This document shows, in pieces, positions 1-11,610 of a stretch of 64,000 nucleotides of DNA. The position numbers were made by a program, and so were the translations under genes. The stretch is from Purshia tridentata (Eukaryota > Streptophyta > Magnoliopsida > Rosales > Rosaceae): positions 1 to 64,000 of the forward strand of contig QANT01006249.1 of NCBI GenBank assembly GCA_003254885.1. The letters are read 5' to 3'. The notes beneath the pieces are model-generated. The model was not told the DNA's origin. It made no database searches and was given only the letters and a program-made list of their open reading frames with translations. The first letter of the stretch is position 1, and each line of letters begins with the position of its first letter.

Positions 1-1025
1 AAATATTGATTACATTTTTACTATATATAAATTTTATTATTATTAAATATATAGGTATGCCATACAAACATAAAAAATGAACTTCTTACGATATTTATAT
101 TTCAACAAATAAAAACATATCATTTTATGAAACTCAAGCGTTATTTATGTGGACTTATTATCTCTAATAATGGAACATATCTTTAATAGAAAATTACAAT
201 TAAATCAATAAAATATTTCAATATTATATAATGGTTAATGCAAATTTTATTTTTCTATAAAGGTTAATGAGTTTTGAAATTATATTCCACTTTAGTCACT
301 AAACCCAATCTACTTTTGGACAATAGTGATTAAAATGAAATTATGAAAAAATGTATTGATTAAAATGTAATTGTGAAATATTTTATTAATTTATTTGTAA
401 TTAATCCTATCTTTAAAACGTGACTAAAAAGTCAAATATTAATTTATTTGTATTTGTACTTTGATAATAAATACTGGGGGCTTGTATATATCTCTAGTAA
501 TATAGTGAGTGTTTACCATTATACTAAGACTTGAGATTGAAGTTAAGATCTCCTCTCGCAGAGAGAATACTAGATGTCATATGTTATATCAAATTCTTAT
601 TGGCCTCATCTCTATTAGTTGTACTTCGTATAAACAAATAGTAATAATGGAGTCAATATCAAATGAGCTATAAAATGGATCAGTGGTTCGATATGACTCA
701 AATTGATCAATGGACTCGACTAAGTTAGATTTAAACCAAAATTTTTGAATCATATATGACTTGATACCCAATATATATAAGGCACAACCTTATATATTTA
801 TGTTAATATTTATAAGAAAATGTTCTCTTTATATATTATATTGTCATATTATCAATTTAAATAATTAGTAAAATATAAATTGTTCGAATGTATAGTATAA
901 ATTAACACAATTAGGATGCCAAATATGATAATAGAACGTTATTTTGTATTATTTGGTTTAGTCTTGTTATTTATATAAATATGTTATTAGTTATAAGATT
1001 AATTTAGTTTAAATTTTTAATAAAT
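1..1025. other. AT-rich intergenic sequence
   Basis: No open reading frame with recognisable content is present. The stretch is very AT-rich with many short A and T runs. I see no RNA gene and no convincing terminal repeat pair. Confidence 0.6.
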
Positions 1026-1139
1026 AATTAATAACTTACCAACTATTTAACTAACCTGTGTGGTCTAGTGACATTTCACTCATAGGGAGGTCCCAAGTGC
1101 AGTGTCCACTCCCCTAGATCAAAAAGAAATTAATAACTT
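1026..1139 (+). mobile_element. Short tRNA-derived SINE-like retroposon with target duplication
   Basis: A 90-base insert (1038-1127) lies between two perfect 12-base direct repeats, AATTAATAACTT at 1026-1037 and 1128-1139. The insert holds TGGTCTAGTGA near 1060, which resembles the A box of a tRNA-type Pol III promoter, and it ends in a short A-rich tail (GATCAAAAAGA). Flanking repeats plus an A-rich 3' end are the mark of target-primed reverse transcription. The B box is not clear, so it may be a truncated or diverged SINE. The family is unknown to me. Confidence 0.5.
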
Positions 1140-1369
1140 GACATTGGATAATTTAAGTACTTAGATAGTTGAATTTAAAAGATAAGAAAATCTTAAGAGG
1201 TTGGGCCGGTCGCAACTTGATTCTAGGGCCAACTCAATGGCCCATTCAACAATTTGGGTTAGGCCTAGAGTTTGGTTGTTGGGTCAGACACTGGACCTGG
1301 ACATGGGCTTGAGTCTTAACCTATTTTTAACCGAAGAAAAACTGAAACGGACACAAACAAGTAAATAAA

Positions 1370-1910
1370 CCGCGCGAAAGAGAGAATCTATACAACAAGG
1401 GCCTGGATTTTGGCGCGGTCGTCAATTCTTCTGGTGGCGAAGAGCCGAAGACAAAAAACCAACTAAAAAATTTTCGCGCTTTTTGAGCAAACCGTGCTTT
1501 TTACACTTATCACTGAGAGCTCCGCGGCTCTCAGTCATTCTTAGTAAACTGTACAAAATTCAAGAAAATAATTTCTGCAAGTTAGTGTTTGCAATTGCAA
1601 GAGACTCTCAGGAATCAGAACTAGTGGCGGTTGTGGAAGAAGAAAAATGTAGAATTAGAAGCAAAATACGAGAGCGATTCTCAAGAGGCCGTGTTGCCCT
1701 GAACAAAGCGGAGAAGAGAAGCGAGTGAAAAATGCGACCAGGCTGAGGCTGACAGTGACAGAGACGTTGGTATTGGTTGCGACGGTTAATCAGACGGTCT
1801 CTGGAAGAGTTTGAGATTGAGATTGGTGAAGATGAAGTTGCAGAGCAAGTATTTGTGAGTTCCACATGCACGATGATCGATTCAGGTTCGTAACGTTTTA
1901 ATTTGATGTT
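1370..1910 (+). other. Possible transcribed leader or noncoding exon
   Basis: This block is clearly richer in G and C than its surroundings and contains CGCG-type motifs near 1372, 1414 and 1475. It ends in a plausible donor (ATTCAG followed by GTTCGT near 1886). A possible acceptor follows much later, near 3152 (TTTCCAG then GTACGG). The reading frames inside it are short and match no family I know. It may be the first exon of a long noncoding RNA or the leader of an unrecognised gene. Transcription is inferred from composition only. Confidence 0.25.
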
Positions 1911-4900
1911 TAACTGAATTCGTGCGATTTTCAACAAAGATTATATATATGTTTTGTGGCTTGTTTGGATCCCGGTAAATTTTTTCCTGGACAAGAAACG
2001 CGTTAAACGAAACGCCTCATGATTTATTTAATTTATTTGATGTGGGTGTACAATTGGCTGTCTAAATTCCTAGACTGTGAACACTGAACATGGATTATGC
2101 TCCCTTGTGGGACTCAATTGCATTTGCAGAGCAGTTTGATTTTTCTAGTTTATCGGTGTGCCGAAATTTCACCCTTCTGTCACTGCCTCACTGATACTGA
2201 TAGTCCCTAGAATATTATATAATGACGGTGGTGGTGGACATCATATCGCATTAATAATTATAATAATCATCAAGTGTAATTTTAAAACATAACTCCAGTC
2301 TCCGGCACATGGTATTTGGTTATGTCAAAAGGTTTTATATTAGTTATTTCAAATGTGCTTTTCTAAAGTCTTGGTCTGGTAAAGAAAGTGAGATAGGAAT
2401 AAGATATGTTGTGGTTGGATCCCTTTCAATATAACAAAGAAAATGCCTTCTACTCCTATCCTATCTAATTCACAAAAGGAGAAAAAGAAATATAATATGA
2501 TTAATAAATAAGTTACTGTCATCACTCATCTATTATTGCTTTCAGAAATACTAGAAGCCAGTTGATTGAAGGGGATTGCTGTTTGGCAGAACTAAGTAGA
2601 CCAATCTCATTAACGCTTTATCTTTTTGAAAATTTCCTTGAACTATAATCATGCTAAATTTATATTAGAGAATGATTGCTTGCAGTTCTACTGAACTTGA
2701 GCTGTTTGGACTTTTGCCTTCAACTATAATTATTGGCTATTGCCTTCTGGTGTTTTCTCATCTTGTATTCTTATTTTTATATACCAAACAAAACAGGAAA
2801 AAGCAAGAAAAGAAAAGTAGAGTTCAAGGGGCCTGTCAAGAGTCCCATTTGTATAACTATTGCTTACACTATATTTGAATTGACCCTAATTTTTATTTCT
2901 TTTTCTTTACTTTTACTGAAAAAAGAGATTTTGTTATTTATTAGGAGCTTACAGTAGGCTGAGACTCTCATTTAAATGCTGGTGCTTTAAACTTTATATC
3001 ATAGTATCATACCCTTCCATTGCATGTGAAATTAGATCTGTTTTACATTATTGCTAAGATATTATTGTTTATCTCTAAACAATTACTCTGAAGTACTTCA
3101 GTCTTGACCTGTTTAATATGTTAGAGTCTGATCTGCACTTCCTTTTTCCAGGTACGGAATCCTCTTTTATTTTGTCAAACCGTTGCTAATTAATGAATTA
3201 TAGTCGGAAAGATTCAAAGTCATCTGGAGTCATTATAAATTGTTCATTCCTTTCTTGGTTGGCTTTAGTCTTTCTTTTATACTTTAATTTATTACATGCA
3301 TATATATATATATATATTCTGGTAATATTGAGGCATGTGGAATACATTTTGCCCTGAATTTTCTTCTCATTATATTAGGATAAAAATAAACACTTGAAGT
3401 GTATATGCTGAGTTTTATTTTTTATTTTTTTTTCTTGAAATCTTAGCTCTGGCTCTGATTATAGGATTTATTTTTGCTCGGTGAGCACTACCACCATAGG
3501 CGATACGTGTTATCCCATTCATGAAAAGTGGTGGTGCGCAAAAATGGACTCCTAATTATATGTTCTGTTTTCCAATGATAGTGGGACAACACAAGGAATG
3601 CCACATCATGCTTCCATGGCCATAATACCCACAGATTCATAATGCAATTCTGTTATTTCTATATATCTTGTCATATCAGTGCAGTGCTGCATCGTTCCAT
3701 GTCCATAGGTGCACTACAGTTGGTCACCCAGCAAAACCAGCCTATCTGAGTGGTGCTGCTTCCTCTCAGTAATCCATGATAGAACACATCCCTTCTTTTT
3801 TGTCTGGGTTCTACAATATAATTATTCATTTTGAACCCACATGCGACTTGCCACCCAATTTTTATTTGTTGCATTGCATCAATCATGTGACCCACACGTG
3901 CCTAACATGACTTCATTGCCACTACCTTTTTCAAATTTGGTTCATTGGTCCGTTATAAAGAACCATCTCACATGGACCAACCTGTGTAGAGAATAGAACC
4001 ATTCTGTTTTTTTTGAGATTATTCTATCATATAATAATTAAGAAACAATTGTGAGCTCATGGGCTCCAATAATGGGAGGCCGCCTGTCCCATTTTCATTT
4101 TCATATTGAAGGCCAAGACAAAGCTGTCAACAAATTCAAGTTTTTGCATTGTTTTCGAATTATTATTATACTATCCATCACAATCTCTCTTGGGTTACTT
4201 GAGGGGTTCTCTAATCTATGCGGATTAGGTGGCTCAATTACACACTACTGGACTCTACTACTCTTCCATTCTCATACAAAAATTATGTCAAATGACTAAC
4301 ATGTACTTATCTTGATGCAATGATTTTTCTGGATTAAACCAAACACATCCTTAATTAATTAAAAAAAATAGCAAAATGAAGGGACCACTTGGGTAATTTT
4401 AAGTTTTCATGAGCACATTTATAGCTATAAGAAAAGTATTACTCCCCAAAAAAATGGGTGTGTGTTGTGGAAGCTCTTGTCTTTTTGGGTCATGTCCCTT
4501 GGTAGATGTACAACTGTTCAGATGCTCACCAAATATTACTGCTTTTTCTTTCTTTATCTCTCGCACCTAAACGTTTCTCAGATGCTTATCCTAATTTATA
4601 TTAAGCTATTTATTATATATAAATTTATTCTTTTCCTCTAACTTGGACGTACCTAGTAGTCATCACATGTCATAAAGTATGTTGTTGCTACTCCCTCCAT
4701 TGGTCATTGTGAGCTTTTCTTTTCTTCCTTCCTACACCTCTTAATCATATGAAATAGGCTTCTTGAACAGCTTTTATTGCAGATTGGGTTTCTTTCTTTA
4801 GCTGCATTGTCACATGAGAGACCTCATAACTTGCATTGTACTGTTTATCTCACATGAACTTTCTCATTTGGGCTTTCACATGACAAAATCTAGTTGGGGT

Positions 4901-4960
4901 TACAGTTAAAAGTACTGGTTTTCTGGGTTCCTGGATCCCCTTCTAAATTTTTGACCAGCT
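1911..4960. other. Intergenic region without recognisable genes
   Basis: There are only short frames with no family resemblance. A (TA)n run lies near 3300-3318. I see no transposon ends or RNA genes that I can defend. The right end grades into the promoter of the HMA gene. Confidence 0.5.
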
Positions 4961-4964
4961 GAAG

Positions 4965-4972
4965 TATATAAA
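4965..4972 (+). promoter_or_regulatory. TATA box of the HMA-protein gene
   Basis: TATATAAA lies about 300 bases upstream of the chosen ATG at 5276. A CT-rich microsatellite (about 5072-5097), a common 5'-leader feature in plants, sits between them. The assignment is positional. Confidence 0.45.
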
Positions 4973-5275
4973 CTATAAATTATTGGGTCTTGTTCCCCTT
5001 CCTACTTCATAGGCTTCATTGGGTTTTGTTCAACTTTTGGCTTCCCCAATGAAAATTTGACCTTTAGCTCCTCTCTCTGTCTCTCTCTCTCTCTCCAGTC
5101 CCCACCCTATTATATTCTTATGTCCACGCTAGTTTGCCCTGGATTTACAACACTCAGACTCAGGCAGTTGGTTGGTTAAGTGGGAAGGACAGACCGGGTG
5201 TCCAGATTTCTTATGTGGGGAAATTCTGCTTCACTTTAGGTTTTTTCCTTTGGCTAAGAACTCTTGTGGTTGAAA

Positions 5276-6023
5276 ATGGGGAAGCTTAGTCTTGGCAGGG
5301 TGCTAGACTCTTTTTGTCTTTCTCCTGGCTCAAGTTCTTGTTTCTGCATGAACTCTATGGAGAAAAAGCAAGACGAGTTTGAGAGAAGCCCACTGATAAC
5401 TGGTGAAAAAGATCAGTTTCTAAGACTCAAGGATGTTGTTGCTGGAAAACAGACATTGGCATTTCAACTGAAGCCCAAGGTGACTATCTATTTCTCTCTA
5501 CTCTGTATTACTCTTTCTTTTCATTATATGAGAGGAATTGATTAATTTTTGTTGGTGAATTATATTATGCAGATGGTAATGCTAAGGGTCTCCATGCACT
5601 GCAATGGCTGTGCCAAAAAAGTTGAGAAACATATCTCAAAGATTGAAGGTATGTCAAAATCAATGGCTCTTCTTCCATTGAACACAAATATACTGTTTTG
5701 TATATGCAAATCTTAATTATAATTCTTTGGCAAACATACAAGTTTCAATAAACCAAATCCTCTGATGTTCATAATCACAGCGATAAAGTTGTATCTGCCT
5801 ATCTGGGCCTCTGTGTATGAATTCCTCTGTTATCTAAAGATTACCATTTTCCTTAAAATTATTCATTGTTTATGTGTTTCAAATAAATGAAACAGGAGTG
5901 ACATCATACAAAGTAGACTTGGAAAGCAAGATGGTGGTTGTGATTGGAGACATTCTTCCTTTTGAAGTGCTGCAGAGTGTCTCTAAGGTTAAAAATGCAG
6001 AGATATGGAGCTCCCCATGCTGA
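5276..6023 (+). CDS. NaKR-like heavy-metal-associated (HMA) domain protein
   Basis: Three exons (5276-5479, 5573-5648, 5896-6023) with GT-AG introns encode 135 residues. The C-terminal half is an HMA fold: residues about 69-80 read MVMLRVSMHCNG and continue CAKKVEKH, giving the MxCxxC copper/zinc-binding loop, followed by VTSYKVDLESKMVVVIGD. The ending VKNAEIWSSPC is typical of the SODIUM POTASSIUM ROOT DEFECTIVE (NaKR) group, whose founding member acts in phloem ion homeostasis and flowering. The N-terminal half is Ser/Cys-rich and unstructured. At 135 residues it is shorter than the 250-300 of typical NaKR proteins, so it is a short paralogue or generic metallochaperone. The ATG at 5276 was chosen as the first in frame. 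Fold and metal loop are seen directly; the NaKR role is inferred from family resemblance. Confidence 0.85.
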
Positions 6024-6640
6024 TCATCATCAGATCATCAACAATATATTTCTTGCAGTACCCTAGCTACATGCACTGCCTAAGTGCATAAGAAGAAGGA
6101 AAAGAAAGAAAATTAAAGAGAAAAATACTTTGTATTATTATCCATTGTCATGATTTACACTGTATGATACGCACGTTTAAGTTCCCATTTTGTTTCCTTC
6201 TTGTGCAGAGAGGGAAATAATATTCCGGCATCCTGCATTTTTCAGGCTTCTATTTAGTCTATATGCAAGCTTTGCTATTGTCAATCTGTTGGCAACTTTC
6301 TACCTCTCAAAAGTCACGTATAAAAATAAACTAAATATTCATTTTTCAATTAAAAAAATTAGAAATTTTATAATTAATATAGTCTAGCAAAAAATTTAAA
6401 AAATTAAATCATTTTGAAATTTGGGAATAATGGTGGTGAGATAAGTATAATTGTAATTTTTTAAAAACCATTTTGAAGGGCAAAAAATAAAGATGAGCAT
6501 AAGAATTTAGGAGGTGGGAATATTACCGCTTTTTATAAAAATTTAATTAAATTCACCAGGACCAGGTCTCTGGATAGAAGAAGTGAGCAGAAGTCAATGT
6601 CATAGCCATAGTCAAAGTTAAAAGTAAAATAATATTGGGG
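6024..6640. other. 3' flank and intergenic spacer
   Basis: This contains the 3' untranslated region of the HMA gene and then AT-rich sequence up to the leader of the DUF538 gene. No further gene is seen. Confidence 0.5.
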
Positions 6641-6765
6641 AGAAGAATTTTCAATTTTGATCGCCAGCAACGCCGCGGATGCACGACGCGCGCATAAATT
6701 AAAACAGCGAAACTTCTCAGTTCTCAAACGTTCCCAAAATTTAGAAAAGAAGAGAGAAAAAAAAC

Positions 6766-7251
6766 ATGATGACGAAATATCTGTCTTTCTTCTCTTTCCT
6801 CCTCCTCCTCCTTCCCCTCTCCTCCCAAAACGTGGAATCCAAAACACCAAACCCGAACCCGAACCCAAGCCCAAGCCCATCTTTAGCTCACACCGAGTTG
6901 ACCAACTACGGCTTCCCAATTGGGCTTCTACCTTCATCAATCAAGAACTACACGCTGAACCGGACCTCCGGCGACTTTGCCGTCGACCTTGGCGGCAATT
7001 GCAAGATCACGCTCCCTCCCGATAACTACTTGGCCACCTACTCGAAGAAAATCACCGGCAAAATCGTGCAGGGTCGGATCGCCGAGATCAATGGGATCAG
7101 CGTCCGAGCCTTCTTCAAGTGGTGGTCGATTACTGGGATTAGGTCTAGCGGCGACAACTTGGTGTTCGAGGTCGGCATGGTCACCGCCAAGTACCCCTCC
7201 AAGAACTTCGATGAGAGCCCTGCTTGCGAGGGTCGCCACTCCGCTTCTTAA
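6766..7251 (+). CDS. DUF538 secreted protein
   Basis: A single coding exon gives 161 residues. Residues 1-26 are a hydrophobic signal peptide (MMTKYLSFFSFLLLLLPLSS). A short Pro/Asn/Ser repeat (NPNPNPSPSPS, from a hexanucleotide repeat) leads into a DUF538 domain from about residue 43: LTNYGFPIGLLPSSIKNYTL, a GDFAVDL strand, and KITGKIVQGRI. It ends in SPACEGRHSAS. DUF538 proteins are plant-specific; one member, SVB, affects trichome branching. Function here is unknown. The coding region is much richer in G and C at third positions than neighbouring genes. ATG occurs twice in tandem (6766 and 6769) and the first was used. Three bases after the stop is a good donor (CAG then GTTTGA); with an acceptor at 8758 this makes a 3'-UTR intron likely. 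Confidence 0.85.
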   Translation: MMTKYLSFFSFLLLLLPLSSQNVESKTPNPNPNPSPSPSLAHTELTNYGFPIGLLPSSIKNYTLNRTSGDFAVDLGGNCKITLPPDNYLATYSKKITGKIVQGRIAEINGISVRAFFKWWSITGIRSSGDNLVFEVGMVTAKYPSKNFDESPACEGRHSAS

Positions 7252-7254
7252 CAG

Positions 7255-8758
7255 GTTTGAATTGCCGTTAGGGTTTTGATTTTTGAGTTTCTGTTTTATA
7301 TATGCATGGATTGCGATTGAAGTGTCAGCTGGAATGCTTCTCTTTTGTGGTTGTTAGAGCTTGAAAGCAATGTTTCAGGTTTTGATGAATTGTTCATGAA
7401 TTTAAGTTCTTTTTACTTGCTTTAAACTAAAGGAATCGAATTTGTGCTATTTCTTTAAGTGTGGGCCGACTATGATTCTCTTTAGCTCGAATAGTTGCTG
7501 AATCAAATCTGATATCGGATTCTTCTGAACAATTCGGACATTTTGCACCCAAATTTGTCAAACTATAAAGTGCTAAAGCCGCAGAACTTGTGGCAATGCT
7601 TGAGGGCCGCACTTTTTGAAAGTTTTTTCTATGAGTTTTAATGATTGGTTAGGCTGGTATCTAATGTTGGTAAGTTTTAATCTTTAGAGCAATCAATTTG
7701 TTTGGTTATCAGTGTTATAGCTGAACACTAAAAATTTATGTTGTTTATGCTTAGGAGGAGAAAGTGGAGATACTTTTTCAGGTTTTTCGATTAGTGGGAT
7801 TCTAGTATTTGAGCACTTTGCTTTCTGTTGAAAGAATTGGGTGTGAGGTCATTAGCTCTCAATCTATGGTCATTTGAATTTATCTGGATATAGCTTTTTG
7901 GTGAGTTTGTAAAAACTATTATTGTCATGGATGTGCAAATGAACATAAATATGTGGCTGCTTAATAGGTGAAGAAAATTATTTTTTGATAAAAACTTGGT
8001 AGCAACAAGAATAATGTACTAGATTTATCATATATTGGTGCAAGGATAAATCTATTGGAGCAAGGATGAACATCAAGGTCATTGGTAGGGACAGCTTATG
8101 TTCTTTGCTTTGGTTGGTTGTACTTTTGGTCTGGTCTTGTACGAAAGGTTTGAAGGATTGTTTGCGAATTCTTATAACTGTGGGGCCAAGATTCTGGTTG
8201 GTTGGAGGGTTGGAGCTGAATGCAAACTGCGAATGTGCATGCTGCACTTGTTATAGGCTAGGCAACCTTTCTTGTCATATTAGTAGACCTGGAATTCAGG
8301 TCCATATGAATAGTGAACATCGTGCTGATCTTTGGAATCTTGCTTGGCCTTGTGAGGATAAGTCGGTTCTTGTTTCTGTTTGAACTAAGAGCCCATATAA
8401 GAGAAGGTTTGTAACAAAATGCTAATTGCTGGAGATCTTTTGATTGGAAATATATGAGGTATTGCGAATCAATTTGTTTGGTTTGCTTTGCTTTGCCTTA
8501 AAGCTATCTTCTTTATACTGATTCTGAGTGTAATTCTTTGCTTTTAACTATTAAGCAGTTTAGTGGCCAAAAAAACTATTAGGCAGTTTGTCTCCATATA
8601 TTGGATCAAATCCTTAAAGTTGATTCTCAACTTTGTGGTATAATTAACTAGTTGACTTCATAAATGGTGAACCATTGCAAATACTCACTTTAGCATGTTT
8701 CATATCTTTAAATAAATTAATTTCAAACTTTTTATTGGTTGTTATTCCCACTTTGCAG
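7255..8758 (+). other. Probable 3'-UTR intron of the DUF538 gene
   Basis: The donor GT at 7255 directly follows the stop codon, and the acceptor CTTTGCAG ends at 8758. Because the junction would lie only 3 bases past the stop, it should not trigger nonsense-mediated decay. A 105-codon frame at 8066-8383 inside it shows no family resemblance and is most likely chance. A tiny retroposon-like insertion lies at 8562-8573. Confidence 0.4.
8546..8589 (+). mobile_element. Micro-insertion, 12 bp, flanked by a 16-bp direct repeat
   Basis: AACTATTAAGCAGTTT (8546-8561) recurs with one mismatch at 8574-8589. Between them sits AGTGGCCAAAAA, a GGCC motif followed by an A-run. The layout is that of a target-primed insertion that kept only the last few bases of its template. 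Confidence 0.5.
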
Positions 8759-8899
8759 GGTCTCTGGTGGGTTGATGTCCAGTTGTCCACTCCAGCACTG
8801 ATGCTTCTTAAGCAAATCGAATTAGGTATAAGACATTTGTATGATCCGAACTAAGGGCGATAACCATGATCCTTCTATCTAGTTATGTATATATGCCAC

Positions 8900-10600
8900 G
8901 CCAGCAGTGTTCTTACTTTCTGGTGAAGCCGTCTAAAATATCATTATTTATTATGACATTATTTTGACCGTCTAATTATTTGTTTCTTGCCTTATGGGTG
9001 GAGGTTTGGTTTGGTTCGGTTCTTTTATAATTGTACAACGATGATAATTTTTTTATAACTTGGTATGTATATGTGTTTTTTGTTTGGACTTGATGATGTA
9101 CCTTGAAAATGATGAAGCAGCACAAATACCTGTTCTGATTGAGTGGGGAAGATCTTGGGTCACATTAAAATAAAGTTGGGTGGTTGATATAAATAGCTCC
9201 TCCTTTTGGGGTGGTTTATTACATGCATAATGCATTCATACTCTTCAATAAAGGCAATTGTCCTTGTCTGACACACAATAGTTACAAACTTTCATTATTT
9301 TTATATGTTTTCAACCACCTGCAGCCATTGTAGCAGAAGCAAACCACCTATTTGTTTTTGGGATTTAAAGGGGTTGGAGAAATGAATACTGGGCCTGCCT
9401 ATACATGGATAGTGTAACATTTTCTCTCTGAGACGTCAGGGATCACTTGGGGTTTGTAAAGGCCGAAAGAATGACCGCTGGGCCATTCCAAGGCCAATTC
9501 AATTCAATTCGGTCCCTACTGCAAGTAAATGTCTCTTGGTGTTGGTAGCACGTTAGCCGGTGTTTTTTGTGCAGATGCTTGCGTGCTTACTGATACAAGT
9601 GAATGTGCAATTATGCATGTATGGTGCCATATTATTATTATTAATGCCTTATCTTTTTATGCCATTGCTATGTGAGTCTATGGCATTGGATATTGGATAA
9701 TGTCCACCATATGCAAATTGGCAATGCACATACAAGTTGACCCAATTGAGACTAGTTTGACTTTCAGGTAAGAGAGAGAGAACAAATATAAGATAGAATT
9801 TTTTCTTCTTTTCTCATGGAAGAAATAAAACATTTTGTCTAAGAATTGGGTACCTCTCTCTAGCAACAATTAACATTTTCATTGTTTTTGTTTTCCTTTT
9901 ATTTCCCCACATTTTCTTGAAATCCAAACAATGGAGAGTATTAAAAAAGTCCAAATTCTTGTTTGATACACTAAATTTCATAACTTGTAAAGATGGGGTA
10001 CATGCCATGAACAAAAGGAGATAGACACAGAGACATGGAAGCTTATGAAATCCTTGTCCATTTTTTTACCACCAGTAGCCCCATGACCCTGACCTCAATC
10101 AAGGAAAGAGTTGTCGTCTCAATTACCCACCAATGAAGCTTCAAGGACGGTTGCGCAGCAGTTGCTGTGTACATTCACAATAGCACCGAGATTAAAAAGT
10201 CCGAATGAGTCATAAAAAAGTACCAAACTATGTTTGACGTGTATCTTTGGCTGACCATTTCTTTCCTAAACTTTGAAGATTTTTGGACACGTGTTAAACC
10301 CTGTGATTTTGGTACTAAACCATGACCCTTGACTTAATTAATTTCCTTAATCATATTGATTCTTTATAAAGTCATGGGTCAATTTAGGGACCGCATCCCC
10401 AGCCAACGGCTCCAAGCAAATTGAGCTGCCACGAGAATTTGATCAGGCGGTCCAGATTCGATCATCACGGATCAAATACGCGTAGTCTAATGCTGAATGA
10501 CATGGACTTAAAATACGCATTTATTTCCAGCATACCTTTGATATCCAAAATAATAAAATATTTTGGGAAAATCAAATAAACACGGATAATTCACTCTCAC
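8900..10600. other. Intergenic region between the DUF538 and VIL1-like genes
   Basis: No recognisable gene, RNA or complete transposon is seen. The end near 10500-10600 carries C/G-rich promoter-like sequence leading into the VIL1-like leader. Confidence 0.5.
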
Positions 10601-10639
10601 GCGCCTTTAAAGCACATACAAACACACCGACTAATCACA

Positions 10640-10919
10640 TCGCAAAGCAGTGCATCTTGTACTTTTTCTGCGCAGCAGAACCAACCCCGCACTCGAACTG
10701 GTCCCGCACCCCTCACGCGCTTCGTCCGCGCGTGAATTTTCCCTCCAGCGCTCTTCTCCAAAACGTGAACAACTCGTACTAGCTTCTCTCTCACAAACCA
10801 ACTAACAAAAACAACGAAGCCTCTCTCCGTTTCTCTCTCTGTCTGATTCTTGCTCTGCGAGAGCAAATTCTTCGGCTTCGGAGCACAGAAACCCTAGGGT
10901 TCGTCCCCATTCTTTGCAG
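10640..10919 (+). other. Probable 5'-leader exon of the VIL1-like gene
   Basis: A C/T-rich, GC-richer block ends in CTTTGCAG then GTTCGT, a good donor at 10920. An acceptor (TTGTAG near 11583) lies 27 bases before the ATG at 11611. This gives a 5'-UTR intron of about 660 bases. The transcription start is not resolved. Confidence 0.45.
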
Positions 10920-11610
10920 GTTCGTCTCTCATAATCTTCGTCGTCGTTTTCCTTCTCCCTTTTTTTTTTCGTATAATTTTCCAATTTTCAAACTCTTTCT
11001 AAGCGCAGATCCGTTTTCGCTTTCGTTTTCTGCGTTTCCTTCTCAGCTGCTTTTCGTTTTATTGAACTCCATTTTCGTTTACTATAAAATTTCTCAAATC
11101 TATTTCACTTTTGTCTATTCGAATCCTCATACTCCAATTATTCCGTTTTATATAAACGCTTTTCATTTATTTGCGGTTAATTCACACAATGTGTGTGCCA
11201 AAGATTGCTAAGGACGCTATTTGCGCCTCTAAATGTGCTCAGCTTGTTACATGAATTTTTATATATTATATATTTTATATATTTTTAAACACTTTAATAA
11301 ATTATTGAATAAGCATATTTTCTAGTTGCATGGGAACTAACTGGCTTTTGTAGAAAGCAAAAGTAGCTCTCTTTTAGTGTGGAAATTATTTTTTATATTT
11401 TGATTTTATTGTTGTCCAGGAAAATTTGCTTCAAATTTCAGCTTGACGTTATTATTTGGTGTGGTTCTTAGCTCATTTAGCTGAATTTTTGAGCTACATT
11501 ATGCCAACTGAAGAACTAGTAATGCTCATTCAATTATTATGTCTATGTTCTCCCTAATGTTTAAAACCAATTAATTGTTGTAGGGAGGTCTGCTTTAACT
11601 CTTGCATACT

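Noticed and set aside
8066-8383. 105-codon plus-strand frame with several Cys
   Set aside because: It lies inside the likely 3'-UTR intron of the DUF538 gene, shows no family motif and has no exon-like composition.
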